A DNA stretch of 64,000 nucleotides. Origin: Corynebacterium bovis DSM 20582 = CIP 54.80. Its GTDB lineage: Bacteria; Actinomycetota; Actinomycetes; Mycobacteriales; Mycobacteriaceae. Position 1 is the first letter of the stretch. Every line of letters begins with the position of its first letter. The DNA is taken from NCBI RefSeq assembly GCF_030408615.1, contig NZ_CP047187.1:868001-932000 (forward strand), given 5' to 3'. A program made the translations under genes and the position numbers. Below, in pieces: positions 26,834-36,847 of the stretch. The notes below the pieces were generated by a model that was not told where the DNA came from, ran no database searches, and saw only the letters and a list, made by a program, of their open reading frames with translations.

Positions 26834-27535
26834 ATGTCGACCATGAAGAAGACTCTGATCAAGGGCACTGTCACCGTTGTCGCCGGAGCCAGCCTGCTGC
26901 TCGGCGCCGCCGCCTGTGACGACGCCAAGGACACCGCCGACAACGCCGCGAACAGCGCGGGCGACGCCAAGGACAAGGCCGGCGACGCCGCGAACGACGC
27001 GAAGGACCAGGCCGGCAACGCCGCCGACGACGCCAAGAACAAGGCGGGCGACGCGAAGGACAAGGCCGGCGCCGCCGCCACCGACGCGAAGGAGAAGGCC
27101 GGCGACATGGCCGGTGGCACCGTCGACGCGAAGACCGCCGACGGCAAGGACGTCAAGCTCCCCAAGGACGTCCAGACCGCGTGGGACAACGCCGGCGGCG
27201 AGTCCGGCGAGTGGGGCAAGCTCGTGAGCGTCGACGAGGGTGAGGACGGCAAGGTCCTCGCGACCTTCGAGAACGACAACTGGGTCGCCTACTCCAAGGA
27301 CCACTCCTCCGTCCCGCTCAACGGCATGATCGGCCGCACCTGGGTCGAGCAGGGTGGCCTGGAGAACCCGATCGGCCTGCCGACCGCCCCGGAGAAGGGC
27401 TCCGCGCAGGAGGGCTGGACCCAGTCCTTCGAGAACGGCAACCTCGCCTGGACCAAGGACGAGGCCGGCAACTGGACCGCCTCGACCCAGCCGCGTGAGG
27501 GTGGCGACGACGCCGCCGCCGACGCGACGAACTGA
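26834..27535 (+). CDS. Lipoprotein with LEA-like 11-mer repeats and LGFP repeat
   Basis: 233 residues. Signal peptide with lipobox LGAAAC, so it is lipid-anchored outside the membrane. Residues about 30-95 are Lys/Asp/Ala-rich 11-mer repeats of the type GDAKDKAGDAA that resemble LEA/YtxH-type amphipathic helices. The C-terminal half has an LGFP-like repeat (GGLENPIGLPTAPE… then a QSFENGNLAWT strand), a module known in mycolate-layer proteins. Starts at ATG 26834 or 26843 (MKKTL). Likely structural or stress-protective at the cell wall. Confidence 0.82.
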   Translation: MSTMKKTLIKGTVTVVAGASLLLGAAACDDAKDTADNAANSAGDAKDKAGDAANDAKDQAGNAADDAKNKAGDAKDKAGAAATDAKEKAGDMAGGTVDAKTADGKDVKLPKDVQTAWDNAGGESGEWGKLVSVDEGEDGKVLATFENDNWVAYSKDHSSVPLNGMIGRTWVEQGGLENPIGLPTAPEKGSAQEGWTQSFENGNLAWTKDEAGNWTASTQPREGGDDAAADATN

Positions 27536-27579
27536 GGTCGACGCCGCGCAGGGCTCACGCCCTGACGGCCGCTGACGGT

Positions 27580-27618
27580 CACTGACGGGGAGGTCCATGA
27601 CGGGCCTCCCCGTCGGCG
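27580..27618. terminator. Terminator after the LGFP lipoprotein gene
   Basis: Stem GACGGGGAGG / CCTCCCCGTC around a TCCATGACGGG loop. Downstream, 27620-27710 holds imperfect repeats of GGGGGATGCGG and CGGCGGCTGCGCGG. No gene is supported before phoH2 at 27890. Confidence 0.7.
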
Positions 27619-27889
27619 TGTGTCCGGGGGATGCGGGGGATGCGGCGGCTGCGCGGGGGGATGCGGGGCCGGGGCCCGGGGGATGTCCGCGGCGGGAATC
27701 CGGCGGCTGCGCGGCACCGCCGCGGGGTGCACGGACGATTCACCCGATGTTCATCTGACAACAATGTCATTTCCATGCATCCTGCCTACGCTCGGGTCCA
27801 CACGGCCGGACCCCACCCCGGGACCGTGTTCTCCCCCGGGGATGGCCGCCCACCGGTCCGGCCTCCGACCCGATCGAGGAGCTTCCCTC

Positions 27890-29356
27890 ATGTCGACCAC
27901 CACGCCGCTCACCTCCACCGCCACCGGGGCGGACCCCCGCACCACCGACGTCGCCGGGCCCGCCGCGCCCGGCGCTGCCGCCACCCCGCACGACACCCCG
28001 GACGTCTCCGGGCGCACCGCGGACTCCGCCCCCGGGGACCAGGCCAGTGACCTGCGCACCTACGTCATCGACACGTCCGTGCTGCTGTCCGACCCCTGGG
28101 CGTTGCTGAAGTTCGCCGAGCACAGGGTCATCCTCCCGGTTGTCGTCGTCACGGAGCTCGAGGGCAAGCGCTTCCACCCGGAGCTCGGGTGGTTCGCGCG
28201 CCAGGCGCTCGGCCTGCTCGAGGATTTCCGACGGTCCACGGGGCGGCTCGACCTGCCCTCGGTCGTCAACGACGAGGGCGGCACGGTCCAGGTGGAGCTC
28301 AACCACGTCGACCAGTCCGTGCTGCCCACGGGCCTGCGGACCGACGAGAACGACCACCGCATCCTCGCCTGCGCCCTCAACCTCCGCGCGGAGGGGGCCG
28401 CGGTCACGCTCGTGACGAAGGACGTGCCGTTGCGCGTCAAGGCCGGCGCCGTCGGGCTCGACGCGGACGAGTACCACGCCCAGGACGTCGTCCTCACCGG
28501 CTACAACGGCATGGCCCGGGCCGAGGTCATGTCCTCGGTCATCGACACCCTGTACGAGACCGGGGAGGTCGACGCGACGGGGATGCTCACCGTCGACGGC
28601 CGGGAGCTCGACGAGCTGCCCGTGCACTGCGGGGTGCAGCTGACGTCGGGCACGCAGTCGGCGCTCGCCCGGGTCGTCGGCGACGGGATGCTGCGGCAGG
28701 TCCCGGTGGGGCAGGAGGCCTTCGGCCTGCGGGGCCGGAGCGCCCAGCAGCGGGTGGCGCTCGACCTGCTGCTCGACAACGAGGTCGGCATCGTCTCCCT
28801 CGGCGGCAGCGCGGGCACGGGGAAGTCCGCGCTCGCCCTGTGCGCGGGCCTGGAGTCCGTGCTCGAGCGGGGCATCCACCGGCGCATCGTCGTCTTCCGC
28901 CCCGTCTACGCCGTCGGCGGCCAGGACCTCGGCTACCTGCCCGGCAGCGAGTCGGAGAAGATGAACCCGTGGGCCCAGGCGGTGTACGACACGCTGGAGG
29001 GGGTCGTCAGCGAGAACGCCCTCGCCGAGATCGACGACCGGGGGTTGCTCGAGGTGCTCCCGCTCACGCACGTCCGGGGGCGGAGCCTCAACGACAGTTT
29101 CGTCATCGTCGACGAGGCCCAGTCCCTCGAGCGCAACGTCCTCCTCACCGTCCTGTCCCGGCTGGGGCGGAACTCCCGGGTCGTGCTCACCCATGACGTG
29201 GCGCAGCGGGACAACCTCCGGGTGGGCCGTCACGACGGCATCCAGGCGGTCATCGAGAAGCTCAAGGGCGACCCGCTCTTCGCCCACGTGACGCTCACCC
29301 GCTCGGAGCGGTCCGCCATCGCGGAACTGGTCACCGGCCTGCTGGAGAAGGGCTGA
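27890..29356 (+). CDS. phoH2: PhoH2: PIN-domain RNase fused to PhoH ATPase
   Basis: 488 residues. Residues 1-55 are Thr/Ala/Pro-rich and disordered. A PIN domain follows (DTSVLLSDP with Asp61, [21 protein letters not shown] with further acidic residues, LVTKD), then a PhoH ATPase with Walker [10 protein letters not shown] (305-313), Walker B FVIVDEAQ and the sensor-like [10 protein letters not shown]. Mycobacterial PhoH2 unwinds and cuts RNA. GAGGAG lies 10 nt before ATG 27890. I see no clear gene for the short upstream partner PhoAT in the 270 bp before it. Confidence 0.92.
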   Translation: MSTTTPLTSTATGADPRTTDVAGPAAPGAAATPHDTPDVSGRTADSAPGDQASDLRTYVIDTSVLLSDPWALLKFAEHRVILPVVVVTELEGKRFHPELGWFARQALGLLEDFRRSTGRLDLPSVVNDEGGTVQVELNHVDQSVLPTGLRTDENDHRILACALNLRAEGAAVTLVTKDVPLRVKAGAVGLDADEYHAQDVVLTGYNGMARAEVMSSVIDTLYETGEVDATGMLTVDGRELDELPVHCGVQLTSGTQSALARVVGDGMLRQVPVGQEAFGLRGRSAQQRVALDLLLDNEVGIVSLGGSAGTGKSALALCAGLESVLERGIHRRIVVFRPVYAVGGQDLGYLPGSESEKMNPWAQAVYDTLEGVVSENALAEIDDRGLLEVLPLTHVRGRSLNDSFVIVDEAQSLERNVLLTVLSRLGRNSRVVLTHDVAQRDNLRVGRHDGIQAVIEKLKGDPLFAHVTLTRSERSAIAELVTGLLEKG

Positions 29357-29448
29357 GAGGGGAGGGGGACGACGCGGGCAGCGCGGTGATGTCCGTTCAC
29401 GGCTGCGTGGGTGGCGCCGGGCCGACCGCGTCAGGCAGAATCGCCCCC

Positions 29449-30063
29449 ATGACAGCGACCGGGACAGGGACGGCAGATTCCACCGACACCGCCACGGCAG
29501 ACCGTCGGCGGGGGTTCAGCGTCCGCAGGATGACGGAGGCGGACCACCCCCGCGTGCGGGAGATCCACCAGGAGGGCATCGACACCGGCCACGCGACGTA
29601 CGAGCGTGAGGCCCCCGACTGGGAGAACTTCATGGCGAACCGGTGGATGCACCTCGCCTTCGTCGCCGAGGACGACCGGTCCGGCCGGGTCATCGGCTGG
29701 ACCGCGGCGTCCCGGGCCTCGCACCGTGAGGTGTTCAGCGGGGTCGTCGAGGACTCCATCTACGTCGCCGGTGACGCCGCGGGCCGCGGGGTCGCCGGGG
29801 CGTTGCTCGACACGCTCCTCGCCGCGGCGGCGGAGAAGGGCTGCTGGGTGATGCACTCGTCGATCTTCCCCGAGAACGAGGGCTCGCTGCGTCTCCACCG
29901 GTCGCGGGGGTTCCGGGAGATCGGGGTGGCGCACGTGATGTCCCACATGGAGTACGGGCCGATGGCCGGCCGGTGGCGGGACATCGTGCTCATGGAGAAG
30001 GTCCTGGAGGACGGCCCCGCCTTCGCCGAGTACGCCGAGAGGGTCGGCACCGCGACGTCCTGA
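29449..30063 (+). CDS. GNAT acetyltransferase, phosphinothricin/methionine-sulfoximine type
   Basis: 204 residues with a GNAT fold of the Pat/MnaT group: RRMTEADHPRVREIHQEGI, YEREAPDWENF, SIYVAGDAAGRGVAGALLDTLL (acetyl-CoA loop) and NEGSLRLHRSRGFREIG. Such enzymes acetylate phosphinothricin or methionine sulfoximine. CAGAAT at 29436-29441 is 7 nt before ATG 29449: leaderless. Confidence 0.85.
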   Translation: MTATGTGTADSTDTATADRRRGFSVRRMTEADHPRVREIHQEGIDTGHATYEREAPDWENFMANRWMHLAFVAEDDRSGRVIGWTAASRASHREVFSGVVEDSIYVAGDAAGRGVAGALLDTLLAAAAEKGCWVMHSSIFPENEGSLRLHRSRGFREIGVAHVMSHMEYGPMAGRWRDIVLMEKVLEDGPAFAEYAERVGTATS

Positions 30064-30102
30064 CGCGGGGCCGACCCTCTCGGGACGGTGGGGGGGGAGG
30101 AG

Positions 30103-31872
30103 CTACTCGACGGTCTCGGCGAGCTCGTCCTGCCGGTTGAAGGCCAGGACGATCGCCGCGACGAGCACGACGGGGGCCAGCGCGATGAACACCGGGGTGA
30201 GCGCGCTGTTGTACGCCTGCAGGATCATCTCGTGCACCGCCGACGGCAGCGTGGAGAGGGTGCTGGGCGTGAGGTTGTGCGCGCCGCCGTTCTCGAACAT
30301 CTGGGCCAGGGCGCCGGCCTTCTCCGGGCCGACCTCGGCGGCCGCCGCCCGGAAGGCGTCGGGGGCGTTGTCCGCGATCGAGGCGGACAGCCGGTGGGTG
30401 AAGACCGACCCGACGACGGCCGAGCCGAGCGCACCGCCGATCTGGCGGAAGAAGTTGTTCGACGCGGTCGCCGTGCCGACCATGGACACCGGGAAGGCGT
30501 TCTGGACGATGAGGACGATGATCTGCATCGTGCAGCCGAGGCCGAAGCCGTAGACGAACAGGATGACACCGAGGTGCGTCAGCGAGTCGTGCGCCTCGAG
30601 GCGGCCCATGAAGACCATCGCGACGGCGGTGACGACCATGCCGAGCACCGGGAACCACTTGTAGCGGCCGGTCCGGGACACGAACTGCCCGACGGTGATG
30701 GACGTGAGCATGAGGCCCACCATCATCGGCAGGATCATGAGACCCGCCCGGGTCGGCGACATGCTGTGGACCATCTGGATGTACGTCGGCATGTAGCTCA
30801 GCGTGCCGAACATGATGATGCCGACGATGAAGCCCGCGATGGTGGACAGCACGAAGTTGCGCACGCCGAACAGGTGCATCGGGATGAGCGGGGAGCGGGT
30901 CCGCCGCTCGATGAGGACGAACGCGACGATGCACACGACCGTCAGGACGCTGAGGCCGATGATCTGGGCCGACGCCCAGTCGTACTGGCGACCGCCCCAC
31001 GTCGCGACGAGGATGAGGCTGGCGGTGCCGACCGCGAGGGTCGCGGTGCCCCAGACGTCGATGTCGAGGCCGGTCGCGCGCTTCGGCAGGTGGAGGAACA
31101 GGGCCGCCATGACGATGGCGATGATGGCGAGCGGGATGTTGAACCACAGGGTCCAGCGCCAGCCGGGGCCGTCGGTGAAGAACCCGCCGAGCAGCGGGCC
31201 GAGGACGGACGACAGGCCGAACACGGCGCCCATGACACCCATGAACTTGCCGCGCTGCCGGGCGGGGACGACGTCGGCGATGATGGCCTGCGAGAGCACC
31301 ATGAGGCCACCGCCGCCGATGCCCTGGACGCCACGGGCCACGATCATCATGTTCATGTTCTGGGCGAAGCCGCCGATGACCGAGCCGAGGAGGAACATCG
31401 ACAGGGCGAAGATGTAGAGCGGCTTGCGGCCGATCTGGTCGCCGAGCTTGCCGTAGATCGGCAGGCCGATCGTCATGGTCATGAGGAAGATCGTGATGAT
31501 CCAGCTCATCTGCTCGACGCCGCCGAGGTCACCGACGATGGTCGGCAGGGCGGTGGAGAAGATCATCTGCCCCAGCGACGACATGAGCATGCCGATCATG
31601 AGGCAGGCGAAGACCACGGGGACGTTGTTGCGTTCCTTCGCGGGGGCGTCGAGGGCGGCGCCGACGGCGGTCGCCGGGGCGTCACCGTCGGCCGTGGCCA
31701 CGGTGGAGGGCGCGGCCGCGGTGTCGGCCGGTGCCGTGGCGGGGTCGTCGGGGAGCTGGTGGCGGCCCGCGCCGGTCGTCGCCTCACCTCCGGTGGAGGT
31801 CTCCGGCGTCGCGGTGGCGCCGTCGTCGTCAGCCCCCGGCAGGCTGTGCCGGGGTTCGTACGGACTGCTCAT
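30103..31872 (-). CDS. DHA2-family MFS drug efflux transporter (14 TMS)
   Basis: 589 residues: about 80 disordered Ala/Thr/Asp-rich residues, then 14 predicted helices typical of EmrB/QacA. Motif A GKLGDQIGRKP and motif C GAVFGLSSVLGPLLGGFF are clear. ATG 31872 has GAGAAGG about 6 nt upstream. The TetR regulator gene lies directly upstream on the same strand, and the pair is likely one regulatory unit. Substrate range unknown. Confidence 0.88.
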   Translation of the reverse strand: MSSPYEPRHSLPGADDDGATATPETSTGGEATTGAGRHQLPDDPATAPADTAAAPSTVATADGDAPATAVGAALDAPAKERNNVPVVFACLMIGMLMSSLGQMIFSTALPTIVGDLGGVEQMSWIITIFLMTMTIGLPIYGKLGDQIGRKPLYIFALSMFLLGSVIGGFAQNMNMMIVARGVQGIGGGGLMVLSQAIIADVVPARQRGKFMGVMGAVFGLSSVLGPLLGGFFTDGPGWRWTLWFNIPLAIIAIVMAALFLHLPKRATGLDIDVWGTATLAVGTASLILVATWGGRQYDWASAQIIGLSVLTVVCIVAFVLIERRTRSPLIPMHLFGVRNFVLSTIAGFIVGIIMFGTLSYMPTYIQMVHSMSPTRAGLMILPMMVGLMLTSITVGQFVSRTGRYKWFPVLGMVVTAVAMVFMGRLEAHDSLTHLGVILFVYGFGLGCTMQIIVLIVQNAFPVSMVGTATASNNFFRQIGGALGSAVVGSVFTHRLSASIADNAPDAFRAAAAEVGPEKAGALAQMFENGGAHNLTPSTLSTLPSAVHEMILQAYNSALTPVFIALAPVVLVAAIVLAFNRQDELAETVE

Positions 31873-32018
31873 GTGTACCTTCTCTCTCTTCGCGGCGGTG
31901 CCGCTGACGGGGCTTGTCGTCGTGCACTGTCGTTGTCCCGGGCGTCTGTCACGCCCGGTATGGTCTGGTCGGCCGCGGGTCCGGCCCGGTGGGGCCGGTC
32001 GCGGGGGCGGGGCCTCGC

Positions 32019-32741
32019 CTAGGGCTCCGGGGGCCACCCGTCGGTGAAGGTGGCGGCGAACGCCGTCATGAGGCGTCCGGTCTCCATGAGTGAGCTGGTC
32101 CTCGTGGTGTGGTCGTCCCGGCGCGGGATCCCGGCCATCGAGGTCAGCCACAGGCACTCGCGGACGAGGGAGACGACGAGCACGGCCTCGGAGTGGACCG
32201 GGATGCCGGTGCTCGCCCGTCGGTGGGGGAACGCGGTGAGGTGGGACTCCACGGCCGCCGTCAGGTCCCGGGCGATGGCGTTGAAGCGCCGTTGTGCCGC
32301 GACGGCCAGGGACGGGTTGTCCCGGAAGATGTCGCTGCGGCGTCGCCGGATCGCGAGTGTCGTCTCCCGGTCCGGGGAGAGGTCGAGTGACGTCTCCGGG
32401 GAGTGGTCGACGGCGTCGCCGATGGCGCGGAGGACGTCGCGCAGGATGTTCGGGGTGTCGGTCTCCGCGATGCTGCGGAGGACGGTCCCGCTGAGCGGGG
32501 GGACACCGGTTCCGGCGGCGACCTGGTCCTTGGAGTCGAAGTAGTTGAAGAACGTCCGGCGGCTTACGTCCGCCTCGGCGCAGATCTCCTCGAGTGTGAC
32601 CTGATCCAGCCCGCGTTCCAGGATCAGGCGGGTCGCGCAGTCCTCGATACGCAGTCGGGTCTCACGGCGCTTCCGTTCCCGGAGTCCCGGTTGTCTGGAT
32701 CCGCCGTCGCCTGATCCACATGCTGTCTGATTCGCGGTCAC
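32019..32741 (-). CDS. TetR-family regulator of the MFS transporter
   Basis: 240 residues, N-terminal [40 protein letters not shown], the typical TetR helix-turn-helix, then a ligand-binding domain with an [11 protein letters not shown] segment. GTG 32741 sits 6 nt from a TAGAAA -10 (minus strand, 32748-32753) with a TTGCAT -35, so the mRNA is leaderless. 146 bp separate it from the efflux gene. Confidence 0.87.
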   Translation of the reverse strand: MTANQTACGSGDGGSRQPGLRERKRRETRLRIEDCATRLILERGLDQVTLEEICAEADVSRRTFFNYFDSKDQVAAGTGVPPLSGTVLRSIAETDTPNILRDVLRAIGDAVDHSPETSLDLSPDRETTLAIRRRRSDIFRDNPSLAVAAQRRFNAIARDLTAAVESHLTAFPHRRASTGIPVHSEAVLVVSLVRECLWLTSMAGIPRRDDHTTRTSSLMETGRLMTAFAATFTDGWPPEP

Positions 32742-32747
32742 CGCACA

Positions 32748-32785
32748 TTTCTACACTCTGTGCAATTATGCATGCAATGCAACAT
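32748..32785 (-). promoter_or_regulatory. tetR promoter with palindromic operator candidate
   Basis: Minus strand -35 TTGCAT, 18-nt spacer, -10 TAGAAA. The stretch 32760-32783 holds the dyad TGCATGCA inside a longer imperfect inverted repeat of TTGCAT/ATGCAA, within the -35 and spacer. It fits autorepression. Confidence 0.5.
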
Positions 32786-32924
32786 TAGTGAGCGTGCTTC
32801 AGGTACCCCTTATCGGGGGTGGGTGGGGTGGTGGCCGCCGACACCCCGCCCGCAGGTGCCGCCGGCGGGACGCGGGCCCCGGTCACCGGTCCGGGCCGGT
32901 CACGGGGGTCGGGGAGGAACGACG

Positions 32925-32960
32925 ACGCCGACCGCCCCGGGTGGGGACGGTCGGCGTGGG
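32925..32960. terminator. Terminator downstream of fumC
   Basis: Stem ACGCCGACCG / CGGTCGGCGT with a GC-rich loop, 50 bp after the fumC stop on the minus strand. Confidence 0.7.
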
Positions 32961-33008
32961 GGACCCGGTCGTGGGTCGGGGCCGCGGGCGCGTGCCCGGG
33001 CGGTCCGG

Positions 33009-34412
33009 TCAGCGGTTGCGGTCCGAGTTCGTCATCGCGAGGACGTCGAGGCGCGCGTCGAGCTCCTCCTCGGACAGGGTGTCCGGGACGAAACCGAGGT
33101 CGATGACGGTCTGGCGGATCGTCTTGCCCTCCTTGAGGGCGGTCTTCGCGACCTTCGCGGCGTTCTCGTAGCCGATCGCCGAGTTCAGCGGCGTGACGAT
33201 CGACGGGGAGGACTCCGCCTGGGTCCGCATGTGCTCCACGTTCGCGACGAGCCCGTCGACGAGACGCTCGGCGAAGACCCGGGACGTGTTCGCCAGCAGC
33301 GTGATGGACTCCAGCACGTTGCGGGCCATCATCGGGATGAACACGTTGAGCTCGAAGTGGCCCTGCGCGCCGCCGAACGCGATCGCGGCGTCGTTGCCCA
33401 CGACCTGCGCGGCGACCTGGGTGGCCGTCTCACAGAGGACCGGGTTGACCTTGCCCGGCATGATCGACGACCCCGGCTGGAGGTCCGGCAGGTGCAGCTC
33501 GCCGAGGCCGGTCAGCGGGCCGGACCCCATGAGCCGGATGTCGTTGGCGATCTTGGTGAAGGACACCGCCAGGGTCCGCAGGGCGCCGGACATCTCGACG
33601 AGGCCGTCGCGCGCGGCCTGCGCCTCGAAGTGGTTCCGGGCCTCGGTGAGGGAGTCCAGGCCCGTGAGCTTCCGCAGCTCCTCCGTGACCTTCGCGCCGA
33701 AGTCCGCCGGGGTGTTCAGCCCCGTGCCGACCGCCGTGCCGCCGATCGGGAGCTCGCCGACGCGGGGCAGCGTCGCCTCCACCCGCTCGATCCCGGCGGC
33801 GATCTGGTGGGCGTACCCGGAGAACTCCTGGCCGAGGGTCACCGGCACCGCGTCCATGAGGTGGGTGCGGCCGGACTTCACGACCTCGGCGAACTCGGTG
33901 GACTTCGCCTCGAGGGACTGCTGGAGCTGGCGGAGCGCCGGGATGAGGGTCTTCACCGCGGCCTCGGTCGTCGCGACGTGGGTCGCGGTGGGGAAGGTGT
34001 CGTTCGACGACTGGCCCATGTTGACGTCGTCGTTCGGGTGGACGTCGACACCCTTCTGCTTCGCCAGCGACGCGATGACCTCGTTGGTGTTCATGTTCGA
34101 CGAGGTCCCGGAGCCCGTCTGGAAGACGTCGATGGGGAACTCGTCGTCGTACGTGCCCTCGGCGATGGCCTTCGCGGCCTCGATGATGGCCGTGGCCTTC
34201 GTCTCGTCGAGCAGCCCGCGGTCCAGGTTGACCTGGGCGCAGGCGGCCTTGAGCAGGCCCATCGCGCGGATCTGCGCGGACTCCAGCGGGCGGCCGGAGA
34301 TGGGGAAGTTCTCCACCGCGCGCTGGGTCTGGGCCCGCCACAGCGCCTTGGCGGGGACCTTGACCTCACCCATCGTGTCGTGTTCGATGCGGTACTCGTT
34401 GTCGCTCATCAT
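33009..34412 (-). CDS. fumC: Fumarate hydratase, class II
   Basis: TCA-cycle fumarase, 467 residues. The superfamily signature [10 protein letters not shown], the [11 protein letters not shown] region and [11 protein letters not shown] with the substrate-binding Thr-His are intact. AAGGTG lies 5 nt before ATG 34412; the second ATG (34409) is equally possible. It precedes glpX in the minus direction (glpX then fumC), as in mycobacteria. Confidence 0.96.
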   Translation of the reverse strand: MMSDNEYRIEHDTMGEVKVPAKALWRAQTQRAVENFPISGRPLESAQIRAMGLLKAACAQVNLDRGLLDETKATAIIEAAKAIAEGTYDDEFPIDVFQTGSGTSSNMNTNEVIASLAKQKGVDVHPNDDVNMGQSSNDTFPTATHVATTEAAVKTLIPALRQLQQSLEAKSTEFAEVVKSGRTHLMDAVPVTLGQEFSGYAHQIAAGIERVEATLPRVGELPIGGTAVGTGLNTPADFGAKVTEELRKLTGLDSLTEARNHFEAQAARDGLVEMSGALRTLAVSFTKIANDIRLMGSGPLTGLGELHLPDLQPGSSIMPGKVNPVLCETATQVAAQVVGNDAAIAFGGAQGHFELNVFIPMMARNVLESITLLANTSRVFAERLVDGLVANVEHMRTQAESSPSIVTPLNSAIGYENAAKVAKTALKEGKTIRQTVIDLGFVPDTLSEEELDARLDVLAMTNSDRNR

Positions 34413-34706
34413 TCACCTTCGTCATGTCCGTGGCCCTGCCGGGCCGGGGTGTGTGTCCGACCCTCCCGGGCCGGGGTGTCTGTACGGCTGCCGCAGGCCG
34501 GGCGCGCCGGACCTGACGCGCACCTGACCTGCTGTCCGCAGCCCACGATACCGCGCACCCGACGCCGCACAGCGGGTCCCGGAGGGACGCTGCGGGCCGG
34601 GCCCGGGGTGCGGTCACCGCGGAGGCCGGGCTGGCGGCGGGGTGGCGCAGGGTGGCGCAGGGTGGCGGCGTGGCGTGCCGGGGGAGGGGCTGCGCCGGGG
34701 GCCGGG
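34413..34706. other. Spacer between glpX and fumC
   Basis: 294 bp without a gene. Two tandem GGGCCGGGGTGT copies lie at 34439-34480. A GGTGGCGCAGGGTGGCGCAGG tandem is at about 34640. No clear terminator of glpX is visible. Confidence 0.4.
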
Positions 34707-35726
34707 TCAGGCGTTGTAGTCCTGCACGTTGTAGTCCTGCAGCTTCTGGAGCTGGTGGATGGCCTCGATGTAGCGCACGGTGCCGGACCGGGAGCGCATG
34801 ACGAGCGACCGCGTCGTCGCCCCGTTCGCCCGGTAGCTCACGCCCCGGACCATGTCGCCGTTCGTCACGCCCGTCGCGACGAAGTAGCAGTTGTCCGAGC
34901 TCACGAGGTCGTGCGTGCCGAGGACCGTGTCGAGGTCGAGCCCGGCGTCGACGGCCTTCTGCCGCTCGGCGTCGTCCTTCGGCGCGAGGATGCCCTGGAT
35001 CTCGCCGCCCATGCACTTCATCGCGCACGCCGTGATGATGCCCTCGGGGGTTCCGCCGGTGCCCATCATGATGTCGACCGCGTTGCTGTTCTGTGCGGCG
35101 GCCACGGCACCGGCGACGTCACCGTCACCGATGAGCCGGACCTTGGCCCCGGCCTCGCGGATGTCGCGGATGAGGTCGTCGTGCCGGGGGCGGTCGAGGA
35201 CGACGACGGTCACGTCCGAGGCGCTGACGCCCTTGGCCTTCGCCACGACCTCGATGTTGTGGCGCACCGGGGCGGTGATGTCGATCTTCCCGGCGGCCTC
35301 CGGGCCGACCGCGATCTTGCGCATGTAGAACACCGCCGAGGGGTCGTACATGCTGCCCCGCTCGGCGGCGGCGAGGACGGAGATCGCGTTCGGGCGGCCC
35401 TCGGCCATGAGCGTCGTGCCGTCGACCGGGTCGACGGCGATGTCGACGGCCGGGCCGTCACCGGTGCCGACGGCCTCGCCGTTGAACAGCATCGGGGCCT
35501 CGTCCTTCTCGCCCTCGCCGATGACGACGACGCCGTTCATCTGGACCGTGTTGATCATGCGGCGCATCGCGTTGACCGCGGCGCCGTCCCCCTCGTTCTT
35601 CTGGCCGCGGCCGACCCACTTGCCGCTGGCCAGCGCGGCCGCCTCGGTGACCCGGACGAGCTCCATCGCCAGGTTGCGGTCGGGGGTCTTCATCGTCGCG
35701 GTCGGGTCGGAATTGTCTGTCGTCAT
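34707..35726 (-). CDS. glpX: Fructose-1,6-bisphosphatase, class II
   Basis: Gluconeogenic FBPase, 339 residues. Metal and substrate motifs: [20 protein letters not shown] (about 97-106), GTGGTPEGI and the C-terminal [19 protein letters not shown]. The GGAGAG ribosome site is about 10 nt before ATG 35726. A short repeat ([11 protein letters not shown]) at the very C terminus comes from a 15-nt duplication near the stop. Confidence 0.95.
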   Translation of the reverse strand: MTTDNSDPTATMKTPDRNLAMELVRVTEAAALASGKWVGRGQKNEGDGAAVNAMRRMINTVQMNGVVVIGEGEKDEAPMLFNGEAVGTGDGPAVDIAVDPVDGTTLMAEGRPNAISVLAAAERGSMYDPSAVFYMRKIAVGPEAAGKIDITAPVRHNIEVVAKAKGVSASDVTVVVLDRPRHDDLIRDIREAGAKVRLIGDGDVAGAVAAAQNSNAVDIMMGTGGTPEGIITACAMKCMGGEIQGILAPKDDAERQKAVDAGLDLDTVLGTHDLVSSDNCYFVATGVTNGDMVRGVSYRANGATTRSLVMRSRSGTVRYIEAIHQLQKLQDYNVQDYNA

Positions 35727-35891
35727 GTCAATCAGCTCTCTCCGGTGACGTCGTTCGGGTGGCGTGCGGAACACACTCCCCCCATTGTTCCATGCGCGGA
35801 GGGCCGGACTGTCGTGTGTCACACCTGGGAAGGGGGAGCCGGCGGGGAGGCCGGGCGACCGTCGGCGAGGCCGGTCTGCGATAATGGCCGG

Positions 35892-36521
35892 GTGCGTATC
35901 GAGAAACCCCGGATGTTCCAGGGGACCCGGGACATCGTCATCTCCCTGGCCGTCCTGCTCGTCGTCATGGCCTTTTCCGTGGGGTTCACCGGCATGTGCA
36001 GCTTCAACCCCGGCACGCCGGAGGGGGGACCCGTCCAGGAGGTCGACCAGCACACCGTGCTGCAGATGGACGCCCGGGGCCTCGCGTTCCCCGTGCGGGA
36101 CCCCGCCATGCCGGACGGGTGGCAGCCGAACTCCGCGCGCCGCGTCCAGCTCGCCGGGCGGACCTCCACCCTCGTCGGGTGGGTCGTCGGGGGCCGGAAC
36201 TACATCTCCGTCACGCAGACGGATGCGCCGCTCGAGGCGGCGGTGAAGGACGTCGACGACGAGGCGCGTCAGGAGACCGACGCCGAGACCGTCGACGGGA
36301 CCCGGTGGCGGCGGTTCGAGGGCGACGACGTCCGCCCGGTGTGGGCCGCCGACCTCGGGGAGTCCCGCGTGCTCCTCGAGGGGACGGTGTCCGACGACGA
36401 CTTCCGCGCCGCGGCCACGGCGGTGACCACCGCGCGTCCCCTCGACACCGACGGGGCCGGGGAGCGCTCCGGTGGGACGGCGTCGACCCCGGCGACGGCC
36501 GCACCGACGGCCGCGTCGTAG
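35892..36521 (+). CDS. DUF4245 membrane-anchored protein
   Basis: 209 residues: N-terminal helix ([18 protein letters not shown]), then an extracytoplasmic domain ([44 protein letters not shown]). This is the DUF4245 gene that faces glpX in actinobacteria. A GATAAT -10 (35880-35885) is 6 nt from GTG 35892: leaderless. The last codons are part of the 52-bp repeat. Function unknown. Confidence 0.82.
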   Translation: MRIEKPRMFQGTRDIVISLAVLLVVMAFSVGFTGMCSFNPGTPEGGPVQEVDQHTVLQMDARGLAFPVRDPAMPDGWQPNSARRVQLAGRTSTLVGWVVGGRNYISVTQTDAPLEAAVKDVDDEARQETDAETVDGTRWRRFEGDDVRPVWAADLGESRVLLEGTVSDDDFRAAATAVTTARPLDTDGAGERSGGTASTPATAAPTAAS

Positions 36522-36700
36522 CGACCGGCAGCAGGGGGCGGCCCGGGGGAGATCGACGGGGACCGCGTCGTAGCGACCGGCCGCAGGGACCGGCCCGGGG
36601 GAGATCGACGGGGGCCGCGTCGTAGCGACCGGCAGCAGGGGGCGGCCCGGGGGAGACCGACGGGGCCGCATCGTAGGGACCGGCTGTGGGGGAGTGGTCC
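36513..36700. repeat. 52-bp tandem repeats, about 3.5 copies
   Basis: Units start at 36513, 36565, 36617 and 36668 (spacing 52, 52, 51), each with GCGTCGTAGCGACCGGC- and CGGCCCGGGGGAGATCGACG-like parts; the fourth is degenerate. The first unit contains the TAG stop codon of the DUF4245 gene. Confidence 0.9.
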
Positions 36701-36847
36701 GGGGGAGGGTGACGACGGCAGCGTGCGGGTGAGGGCACCCGTTCCGCGACGGACTGCACGACTGCTACCGTGCACAGCGGATGTGACGCCCCCGCGGCGT
36801 CACGCGCGAGAGTTCGTCGTGGGCGTTGCCCCCAGAGAGGACCCCTG

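Noticed and set aside
36513..36700. CRISPR array or phage att sites
   Set aside because: Units are directly adjacent without unique spacers, so they are a simple minisatellite.
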